Source: an uncultured Treponema sp.
GTDB lineage: Bacteria > Spirochaetota > Spirochaetia > Treponematales > Treponemataceae
Direction of reading: 5' to 3'
NCBI GenBank assembly: GCA_937885475.1
Contig: CAKZZR010000191.1
Coordinates: forward strand, 1 to 5,953
Length of the DNA stretch: 5,953 nt
Below are positions 1-5,381 of the stretch, piece after piece; position 1 is the stretch's first letter; each line of letters opens with the position of its first letter. The notes under the pieces are model-generated. The model saw only the letters and a program-made list of their open reading frames with translations. It was not told the origin of the DNA and made no database searches. The position numbers and the translations under genes were made by a program.

Positions 1-3
1 CAA

Positions 4-135
4 CTTCTCCTTCGCGCTATTTTTTATGCCTCTTCCTATAAAATTGATTTCCGTGAGACTGCTCTCAGGACACACGCATTAATTCCGAACATATAAAGCG
101 AGCGAAATATTGCAAAAAATAGCGGAAAGGAGAAG
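4..135. repeat. Imperfect inverted repeat, 22-nt arms 88 bp apart
   Basis: The arm at 114-135, read on the plus strand, and the arm at 4-25, read on the minus strand, agree at 20 of 22 positions. They share AAAAAATAGCG, then two mismatches, then AAGGAGAAG. Each arm therefore carries a Shine-Dalgarno-like AAGGAG pointing outward, and each is followed by a TTG after a few bases (1-3 on the minus strand, 138-140 on the plus strand). The 88-bp spacer has A/T-rich hexamers that could be -10 elements (TATAAA at 38-43) and a small hairpin (TGAGA/TCTCA, 54-67). The left arm may be the leader of a leftward gene that starts just outside the window. A long hairpin, an invertible segment or a duplicated leader are all possible; the sequence alone cannot decide. 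Confidence 0.6.
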
Positions 136-154
136 AATTGTTTTCAAAATCACT

Positions 155-241
155 CTGACTTTAGCTGTCGCGCAAGCGACAATTCAATAGTTTCTTTGCT
201 AAAGTCAGCGTGAAGCCGGCTAGTCGGCGGTTTTGCAAAAC
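155..241 (+). other. Structured intergenic segment (stacked hairpins), possible small RNA or dispersed repeat
   Basis: A perfect 11-bp inverted repeat (CTGACTTTAGC at 155-165, GCTAAAGTCAG at 198-208) encloses a perfect 6-bp hairpin (TGTCGC at 166-171, GCGACA at 176-181) capped by GCAA, a GNRA-type tetraloop. A second hairpin follows at 215-228 (GCCGG/TCGGC around CTAG, one G-T wobble), then a 12-bp palindrome at 230-241. The series runs into the hairpin and T-tract at 244-268. No open reading frame is visible here. A weak promoter match lies just upstream: TTGCAA at 111-116, a 17-bp spacer, AAGAAT at 134-139. It could be a small RNA gene, an intergenic repeat, or the trailer of a gene outside the window. 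No known RNA family was recognised. Confidence 0.4.
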
Positions 242-243
242 AA

Positions 244-268
244 AGCTTCGACTGGAAGCTATTTTTTT
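244..268 (+). terminator. Candidate intrinsic terminator (plus strand)
   Basis: A 6-bp perfect stem (AGCTTC at 244-249, GAAGCT at 255-260) with a 5-nt loop is followed by one A and seven T's (262-268). The stem is short and AT-balanced, so termination would be modest. It would end plus-strand transcripts from the structured segment upstream. It does not serve thioredoxin, which runs on the other strand. Confidence 0.4.
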
Positions 269-317
269 ACGTAAAACCGTACTTTTGTAATTCCGAAATT
301 CTATAATGCGTTTGCCA

Positions 318-360
318 TAAGACTCCCTAGAGGAATTCTTACGCGCTCTGAAGCAGCGCG
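318..360 (-). other. Overlapping hairpins at the 3' end of the thioredoxin gene
   Basis: On the minus strand the last codons of the thioredoxin gene form a perfect 6-bp stem (CGCGCT/AGCGCG, 355-360 with 342-347). The stop codon lies at the edge of a second imperfect stem spanning 318-341 (outer TAAGA/TCTTA, one mismatch, then four more pairs including a T-G wobble). Neither is followed by a T-run, so neither is a standard intrinsic terminator. They may protect the 3' end of the mRNA or help Rho-dependent termination. The two overlap and could not both form at once. Confidence 0.3.
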
Positions 361-650
361 AGGATTTCTTCCTTGGGGCGTGCGCCGGTGGTCTGGCTTA
401 CCAGTTTTCCGTCCTTAAAGACAATCAGGGTAGGAATGCTCATAATGCCGAATTTTGCGGCAAGCTCCTCCTGCTCGTCAACGTTCACCTTAGCAAATTT
501 ATACTCAGGGTGCTCTTCTGCAAGCTCGTCCACCAGCGGAGAAACCATTCGGCACGGTCCGCACCATGTTGCCCAAAAGTCAACAAGAACCGGCTTGTCG
601 CTTTTTTCTACTTCTGTCGCAAAATTGTCTGCTGTTGCTGTTATTATCAT
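339..650 (-). CDS. trxA: Thioredoxin
   Basis: A 103-residue cytoplasmic thioredoxin, a disulfide reductase that keeps protein thiols reduced and is recharged by thioredoxin reductase. Visible hallmarks are the active-site WCGPC (catalytic Cys30 and Cys33), the buried acidic Asp24 in the VDFWA strand before it, the cis-proline loop at Ile72-Pro73-Thr74, and the FKDGK turn with a following glycine (Gly89) near the C-terminus. The length matches the family norm of about 105 residues and there is no signal peptide, so this is not a periplasmic TlpA-type protein. The ATG at 648-650 is preceded on the minus strand by GTGAGG (658-663) at about 7 nt. The gene is divergent from the lipoprotein gene. 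No convincing promoter was found, only weak TACATT hexamers around 669-679 without a good -35 partner. Function is secure; its partner proteins are not visible here. Confidence 0.97.
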   Translation of the reverse strand: MIITATADNFATEVEKSDKPVLVDFWATWCGPCRMVSPLVDELAEEHPEYKFAKVNVDEQEELAAKFGIMSIPTLIVFKDGKLVSQTTGARPKEEILALLQSA

Positions 651-730
651 ATCTATACCTCACTTTTAAATGTAATGTATGCAGGCGCATTTGACCACAA
701 AAAAATGTTTCTTGTTGATACTGAATTTTC

Positions 731-759
731 TTGCATTATTCACCATTACTTGTTAATAT
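731..759 (+). promoter_or_regulatory. Candidate promoter for the lipoprotein-barrel operon
   Basis: TTGCAT (731-736), a 17-bp spacer and TAATAT (754-759) give a weak sigma70-like pair, strengthened by TG at 751-752 in the extended -10 position. Transcription would start near 766, so the mRNA would begin almost directly with the hairpin at 771-808. Other weak pairings exist upstream, for example CATTAT at 734-739, so the start is uncertain. Confidence 0.35.
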
Positions 760-770
760 TCTGCGTATTG

Positions 771-810
771 AAAAAGTCAAGGTTGCCGCCGGGGAACTTT
801 GGCTTTTTTT
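771..810 (+). terminator. Terminator-shaped hairpin in the lipoprotein gene leader (possible attenuator)
   Basis: Bases 771-784 pair without interruption with 795-808, a 14-bp stem containing two G-U wobbles. The loop (785-794) is G/C-rich and the structure ends in seven T's (804-810). On the minus-strand RNA the two wobbles would become A-C mismatches, so the stem is best suited to the plus-strand transcript. No plus-strand gene lies between it and the divergent thioredoxin gene, so it does not look like the terminator of an upstream gene. The lipoprotein ribosome binding site starts 5 nt after the T-run. It may act as a transcription attenuator or as a stabilising 5' stem. No recognisable ligand-binding riboswitch precedes it. 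Confidence 0.55.
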
Positions 811-826
811 ATGCAGAGAGGAGCGT

Positions 827-3478
827 ATGAAAAAATTACTGCCATTTATTGTATGTATGGTTGCATTTGTTCTTTCAAGTTGTAATCTTGAGATTCCTGA
901 GAAAGTGTCCATAAAAACAAAGGCCGAATACAATTTTTCTATGGGAAGCTTTGAAAAGGAATTTTCGGAATATCTTTCTGTTGAAACGTTAACGAAAGAA
1001 ATGAACGACGATTTTACTATCTATGATTATAATCCTGCAAAGTCATCAAAGGCGCAGCAGTTCATGATTGATTTTCCTATCACGGACATTCCGATTGATG
1101 CCGGCGATGCTCTTTCCAACATGGATTTTTCCGGCAAGATTGAGGATTTGAGCTTTGACCAGAATATCAACCAGACCATAGAAATTCCGAGCATGGATAC
1201 TACGGGGCTTCCTACCGTTTCTGTTGATTTTCCTGACTTCAATCAGAAAATCCGGGACAACGCGTCTTTTTCTGGACTGAGCGGAGTTCCTGTTGTAGAT
1301 GATGTTGAGGTGCCTGTTGTAATACAAGCGCCGAAATTTACTTCCATGACGTTCTATAGCGGAACGATGGATGTAAAAATTGAGAATTCCGATGGAGCCG
1401 TGGTTTATCTTACGTCTGGTAGCTCCAGCGCTAATGCCGTTGTGTATTCCGATGTTGCACGCATCCCGCTTTATGAGGTTACGCTGAGTTCAAGTTTTAC
1501 GCTTAAGGTAACGGGCGCGGGCGGTTCTGCTTCGTTCAGCGGAATTTCGTTCAGCGATGACCTTAAGGTAAAGAAGGTTACAGGGCTTACGATGGACTTG
1601 GATTCTGACGGAACTGTGGAGATAGACCATCTCATTGATGTTGTGACTGACGATAAATTCATTGAGTGTACTATTTCTGACGGAAAGATTGAGGTTCAGT
1701 CGCGCCTGCCGGACGGATGGGAAAATGTAGCGGTAACATCCGTAACGACGCTTTCTAAGGGAATTGTTGCATCTGATTCGGAATTTAAAACTGTTGAAGG
1801 TTCCGGTTATCTTATAAATCGTTCTCTTGATTTGAATGGCAAGACGTATACCAAGGGCGAGGGCGTTGATGCCGGAAAGATTAAGTTTGAGGGCTCCGTT
1901 ACATTCACGCTCAGTGATTCGACCTTAGTGTTCAGCGAGACGGAATCAAAGATTGACACCTATATCGGTTGTGAGGTGAACAAGGTAAGCTCTGTTACCA
2001 TAAATTTAAAGGAAATTGAGGACAGCCTTTCTCTTACGGTAAGCGAGGATTTTGACACTGGCAGCAATGCTCTTAAATCCATGACGCTTGAGCCGTCTGG
2101 CTTTATTGTCAAGTATACCAATACGTTGCCGGAAGGTAATAACATCGGAATTTCCACGTATTCAGATTTCTTTAAGATTGGAACTTCTGCCCAGCCGAAT
2201 ACCGGAACCTTGAACGCTGGTGGCGCGGGTTCTGGCGAGCAGTCCTTGGAAATTCTTGGAGCTGATGACAATGAGATAACGGTGTCTGACAGCACAAAGG
2301 TTGACATAGATATTTCGCTTTCGCTTCCTGGTGATGTTGCAGGACATCCGGAGTATGCCGTTCTTACGAACATTGACCTTGGGGAATCTTACCAGCTTAC
2401 GGTTACGATGGTTCCGAAGTTTGAGTGGAAGCAGGTTGTGGTTGACCCATCCATAATCGGAGACCTTGATGACGAGATTGACACCGGCTTCAGCGTGAAT
2501 TCCATTTTCAGCGGCTTGACGGACGCGCTTGGTGGTGACACTGAGGTAGCGGAATCAATTGACTTTGCGGAAATCCCGATGTATCTGTATGCAACGATGC
2601 CGAATGTTTCCGGGCTTTCTGACCTTTCGTTTGAGGGTTCTATAAAAGGTAAAATTGAAAAAGAAAACGGCACCGTAGAGGAAGAATACCTTTTGCCTTC
2701 CCAGGCTTCTGTAGATGATGGCACTGCTGATACAGATGACAGCGGTAATCCTGTTTCAAAGCTTAAGCTTGTTTCTGCTGTAACGGAGCTTGAGCGCGAT
2801 GAGGATGACTGTATAATTTCTGATCTTTCAACGATTCCGAGTTCCTTTGAGGGGGCGGATTTGGCGGATTTGATAAACAGCCACGCTTCTGGAAATCTTT
2901 TGATTGATTATAAATTCACTGTAAACTCAGCTGGTACTACCGATGGAATCGTCATCAATAAGGCTGACCTTGCAGGCATTACGAATACTTCCATTTCTTT
3001 GGAAGCGCGCATTGTTCTGCCACTTTCTCTTACGATTAAGAAGGATTTGACGCTGGATTTGTATAAGCTTGCCGACATGGAAAGTGATGGCGACCTGTTC
3101 AAACGCAGCGAGGCTACGGACATTGACGACGTTGAGAAATACATTGACGTGATTGATTCGGTGAACGTTATGTACAAGCTGGATAACGGCATTTTCAATT
3201 ATACAAAAACAACTGGTGCTTCTTCTGGCGTAAAGGTTGCGTTTGTGAATGCAGATCCGCGCATTGATGAGGAGCTTGTTTTTGGCGGAAAGAAACGCGA
3301 GACGTTCTCGTTAAAAACAGAGGACATAAAGGGAATTCTTACGAAGTGTCCGTTCAATCCTACGGTTGAGATACAGGTTCCTGCCGGGGAATTCTATATT
3401 GGACGCGAGGCTTCATTCACTGCTGACGTTGCGCTGAGCATTAAGACTGACGGAACGGTAGAGCTGTTCTCAAAGTAG
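827..3478 (+). CDS. Large exported lipoprotein of unknown family
   Basis: Encodes 883 residues. The N-terminus is a lipoprotein signal peptide: Lys2-Lys3, a hydrophobic core, then a lipobox Leu16-Ser17-Ser18-Cys19, with lipid attachment expected at Cys19. The ATG at 827 is chosen because AGAGAGGAG (815-823) precedes it and the signal peptide begins there; the in-frame TTG at 731 would add 32 residues that spoil the signal. The mature protein has no further membrane span, few cysteines, and is rich in Asp, Ser, Thr, Gly and Val with alternating polar/hydrophobic stretches, which suggests mostly beta-structure. Aspartate-rich patches (for example DSDGT, DDEID, DDGTADTDDSG) could be loops or metal sites. 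No known domain or clear tandem repeat was recognised. The next gene's ribosome binding site overlaps its stop codon, so the two are co-transcribed. I infer a cell-surface or periplasm-facing partner of the downstream barrel; function is unknown. Confidence 0.9.
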   Translation: MKKLLPFIVCMVAFVLSSCNLEIPEKVSIKTKAEYNFSMGSFEKEFSEYLSVETLTKEMNDDFTIYDYNPAKSSKAQQFMIDFPITDIPIDAGDALSNMDFSGKIEDLSFDQNINQTIEIPSMDTTGLPTVSVDFPDFNQKIRDNASFSGLSGVPVVDDVEVPVVIQAPKFTSMTFYSGTMDVKIENSDGAVVYLTSGSSSANAVVYSDVARIPLYEVTLSSSFTLKVTGAGGSASFSGISFSDDLKVKKVTGLTMDLDSDGTVEIDHLIDVVTDDKFIECTISDGKIEVQSRLPDGWENVAVTSVTTLSKGIVASDSEFKTVEGSGYLINRSLDLNGKTYTKGEGVDAGKIKFEGSVTFTLSDSTLVFSETESKIDTYIGCEVNKVSSVTINLKEIEDSLSLTVSEDFDTGSNALKSMTLEPSGFIVKYTNTLPEGNNIGISTYSDFFKIGTSAQPNTGTLNAGGAGSGEQSLEILGADDNEITVSDSTKVDIDISLSLPGDVAGHPEYAVLTNIDLGESYQLTVTMVPKFEWKQVVVDPSIIGDLDDEIDTGFSVNSIFSGLTDALGGDTEVAESIDFAEIPMYLYATMPNVSGLSDLSFEGSIKGKIEKENGTVEEEYLLPSQASVDDGTADTDDSGNPVSKLKLVSAVTELERDEDDCIISDLSTIPSSFEGADLADLINSHASGNLLIDYKFTVNSAGTTDGIVINKADLAGITNTSISLEARIVLPLSLTIKKDLTLDLYKLADMESDGDLFKRSEATDIDDVEKYIDVIDSVNVMYKLDNGIFNYTKTTGASSGVKVAFVNADPRIDEELVFGGKKRETFSLKTEDIKGILTKCPFNPTVEIQVPAGEFYIGREASFTADVALSIKTDGTVELFSK

Positions 3479-3484
3479 GGAGGG
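3477..3484 (+). promoter_or_regulatory. Ribosome binding site overlapping the upstream stop codon
   Basis: AGGGAGGG overlaps the last two bases of the lipoprotein TAG stop (3476-3478). Three in-frame ATGs follow at 3486, 3492 and 3495, with gaps of 1, 7 and 10 nt. The spacing favours 3492, with 3495 possible, and makes 3486 unlikely. The arrangement suggests that ribosomes ending the lipoprotein can reinitiate on the barrel gene. Confidence 0.75.
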
Positions 3485-3491
3485 AATGACA

Positions 3492-5072
3492 ATGATGACT
3501 AAAAAATTAACGTTTATACTGCTTGTTCTGTTTGTGCTTTCCAGTGCGGGTGCGTTTGCCCGCCCAAAAAAGGCTAAGGCTGCGGCGGAAGAGTCTGTTC
3601 CTGCACAGGACGTACAGAATGCGACCGACGCGCAGGAAGGCATAGAGATTCAGGTTCACACTGACGAGGCACAGCTTGAAAAAGACCGTGCCAATGCAGA
3701 GCAGGGCGCTCAAGTTGCTTCACAGGCAGTTCAGAACGCGCAGGGCAATGACGCAAATGCGCAGGTTCAGGATGGCGCGGCGGACGTTCAGAATCCAGAG
3801 GACTTGTACGCTCTGTATGATGCAGAAGCAGACCAGGAAGAGGAAGAAGAGCTTGATCCCAAGGAGCTTGCAAAGGCAAAAAAAGAAAAGCGCAACTACA
3901 TCTATAATAAGAACCTTATTGTCATTCCGCACCGTATTCTTGAGTTCGGTTTTGACATGGACGTGGGCTTTGCGAACAACTTTTTTAATGCAAAGGATTT
4001 GATGAAAAAGGAGCTGGTAATTGACCTGCCTAAGATGGCGGACGATGTGCCGGATAATGGCTGGCTTGCGGGAATGCTTTTTACCACCAATTCCTACATG
4101 AACTTGAATACGCGCAACAACATTCATATTGGAATTCATTCCGGTTTGGAGACGAGCGGAACAATCAACATCTCAAAAGAGCTGTTTGATTACATAGGTA
4201 ACGGAACCGCTCTTAACGAAGGGCTTGACGTAAGCGGTGAGGTGAACGGCGACCTGTTCCTTGCGACCGGCGCAGACGTTGGCTTTGACATTTTTGGCTT
4301 TCATGTAGAGGCAAAGCCGTCCTTGTTCCGTCCGCTTATGCATGCTGAATCTGACCGCTTTGACGTGCGCTACACAAACCCGGAGGACGGAAGCATCTCG
4401 CTTAAGGCGGGAACCTCGCTTTCGCTATATTCTGCGCTTGATTTGCAACCGATTGTTGACGGTGATTTTTCTGCCTCTGATTTGAAGGATGTGTTCTCCA
4501 GTGGCTGGGGTTTTGACTTGCAGCTTGATGTGGAGCATAAGATTTTTGATACGTTGCAGGGTGCGGCGTACATGCGTATTCCAATGGTACCAGGAACGCT
4601 TGGCTATTCGACGGACATTGACTTTAGCGTTGACTGGCATGCGGACAGCTTTCAGGAGCTGGTGCAGGGCGACACGGATTCTCCGGAAAAGAACACTGGC
4701 GACCCTGTGTATGGTACTGCAAAATACTATCTGCACCGTCCATTCAGAATGGGTGCACAGGTTGCGTGGCGACCGTTTGGCAAATGGTGCACGTTTGACG
4801 CATTGCTTGGTATGGGCGTAAAGCATCCGTACATTGAGCCAAAGGCGTACTGTGAATACAATCTTGGCATGGACATTGCGTTCCTGTACATGGTTGGACT
4901 TAAACTTTCTTCCGGATATTTCAATGAGGTGTTCCGGCATCAGGCGGGCGTAATGCTCAATCTGCGCGTGTTTGAGCTGAATTTTGGCGTTTCGGCGCAA
5001 GGCTCGGACTTTGCGGCGAGTTTCAAGGGCGCGGGTGTCGGTGCATACCTTGGGGTAGCGGTCGGCTTCTAG
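3492..5072 (+). CDS. Putative outer-membrane beta-barrel protein with charged N-terminal region
   Basis: Encodes 526 residues from the ATG at 3492 (528 if 3486 is used). Residues 1-23 form a Sec signal peptide: MMTKK, a Leu/Val/Phe-rich core, and a likely signal peptidase I site after Ala21-Phe22-Ala23. There is no lipobox cysteine. Residues about 24-135 are low-complexity, rich in Ala, Gln, Asp and Glu, with a run of five Glu at 116-120 and then a Lys-rich segment. From about 150 to the end, alternating aromatic/hydrophobic and polar residues, many Gly and Asn, and a C-terminal strand ending in Phe (GVAVGF) fit a transmembrane beta-barrel recognised by the BAM machinery. It is second in an operon with the lipoprotein, 13 nt downstream, and is followed by a terminator. 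The barrel assignment rests on composition and the terminal Phe, not on a recognised family. It could be a porin, a secretion channel or a structural protein. Confidence 0.8.
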   Translation: MMTKKLTFILLVLFVLSSAGAFARPKKAKAAAEESVPAQDVQNATDAQEGIEIQVHTDEAQLEKDRANAEQGAQVASQAVQNAQGNDANAQVQDGAADVQNPEDLYALYDAEADQEEEEELDPKELAKAKKEKRNYIYNKNLIVIPHRILEFGFDMDVGFANNFFNAKDLMKKELVIDLPKMADDVPDNGWLAGMLFTTNSYMNLNTRNNIHIGIHSGLETSGTINISKELFDYIGNGTALNEGLDVSGEVNGDLFLATGADVGFDIFGFHVEAKPSLFRPLMHAESDRFDVRYTNPEDGSISLKAGTSLSLYSALDLQPIVDGDFSASDLKDVFSSGWGFDLQLDVEHKIFDTLQGAAYMRIPMVPGTLGYSTDIDFSVDWHADSFQELVQGDTDSPEKNTGDPVYGTAKYYLHRPFRMGAQVAWRPFGKWCTFDALLGMGVKHPYIEPKAYCEYNLGMDIAFLYMVGLKLSSGYFNEVFRHQAGVMLNLRVFELNFGVSAQGSDFAASFKGAGVGAYLGVAVGF

Positions 5073-5078
5073 TGCAAG

Positions 5079-5107
5079 AAAGGCGGGGAACGAACCCGCC
5101 TTTTTTT
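5079..5107 (+). terminator. Intrinsic terminator of the lipoprotein-barrel operon
   Basis: A 9-bp stem (AAAGGCGGG at 5079-5087 with CCCGCCTTT at 5095-5103), a 7-nt loop GAACGAA and a T-run at 5101-5107 lie 6 nt after the barrel stop codon. This is a textbook Rho-independent terminator on the plus strand. Confidence 0.9.
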
Positions 5108-5201
5108 GTGCTTTTCTATTCGTGCGGAGGGTCTAATAGCTTTGCTGCTACAAGTAGTACCTTATGAGAACGAACGATACCTCGCTGCGGCGGGTTCGTT
5201 C
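5088..5201. repeat. Inverted repeat with 13-bp perfect ends, overlapping the terminator
   Basis: GAACGAACCCGCC at 5088-5100 is the exact reverse complement of 5189-5201, bounding a 114-bp segment. The core GAACGAAC occurs again at 5168-5175 and pairs with 5194-5201 as a local hairpin. The right arm can therefore pair either with the terminator's loop and 3' arm or with the nearby copy. The size and ends resemble a small non-autonomous mobile element, but no target-site duplication is evident. It could equally be a folded 3' region. A second pair of mutually exclusive small hairpins (5206-5210 or 5229-5233 with about 5220-5225) lies just beyond. No convincing gene is present in 5108-5320. Confidence 0.5.
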
Positions 5202-5238
5202 ATTCATGCGCAACAAAAAACGCATTTTTGCGTAGGGC

Positions 5239-5314
5239 AGACAATTTTCCATGCCAGAATTCCACTTTTTTCTCAAGATGTTATTTTCATGCTGAACCCC
5301 TGAAGAAATTGTCT
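5239..5314. repeat. 9-bp inverted repeat upstream of a promoter
   Basis: AGACAATTT at 5239-5247 is the exact reverse complement of AAATTGTCT at 5306-5314, with a 58-nt A/T-rich spacer. The right arm ends 6 bp before the -35 hexamer of the flavoprotein promoter. It may be a pair of regulator half-sites or a chance AT-rich match. No known operator was recognised. Confidence 0.3.
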
Positions 5315-5320
5315 CATTGT

Positions 5321-5349
5321 TTGACCATTTACCCGTTATTTATTACAAT
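5321..5349 (+). promoter_or_regulatory. Near-consensus sigma70 promoter of the flavoprotein gene
   Basis: TTGACC (5321-5326, 5 of 6 to consensus), a 17-bp spacer and TACAAT (5344-5349, 5 of 6) form a strong vegetative promoter. Transcription should start near 5356, giving a leader of about 25 nt, with GGGGA at 5371-5375 serving as ribosome binding site for the ATG at 5382. It makes the flavoprotein gene independent of the barrel operon. Confidence 0.8.
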
Positions 5350-5381
5350 GAACTTTATATCGCACTTTATGGGGATTATGT

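Noticed and set aside
26..113. T-box or other known riboswitch in the leader-like sequence at the left edge.
   Set aside because: No T-box consensus or other riboswitch core was recognised on either strand.
373..669. Long frame on the plus strand opposite thioredoxin.
   Set aside because: It is the antisense shadow of trxA, whose WCGPC motif and length fix the coding strand.
731..826. In-frame TTG upstream extension of the lipoprotein (32 extra residues).
   Set aside because: It would bury the signal peptide, runs through the hairpin, and lacks a ribosome binding site. ATG 827 has one.
705..830. A 41-codon frame starting at an ATG (705) whose TGA overlaps the lipoprotein ATG as ATGA, like a coupled leader peptide.
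   Set aside because: There is no Shine-Dalgarno before 705, the peptide looks random, and the frame is explained by the hairpin and T-run it crosses. The overlap alone is not enough.
3720..4139. Long minus-strand frames opposite the barrel gene, here and at 4425-5000.
   Set aside because: They lack domain features and ribosome binding sites. The plus-strand gene has a signal peptide, a ribosome binding site and a terminator.
5164..5235. A 23-residue, very basic peptide frame (starts MRTND) over the GAACGAAC hairpin.
   Set aside because: No Shine-Dalgarno precedes it, and its composition follows from the repeated hairpin sequence, so coding is unlikely.
5106..5303. A 65-codon frame in the intergenic region after the terminator.
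   Set aside because: Its only start is a TTG inside the terminator T-run with no ribosome binding site, and it reads through inverted repeats.
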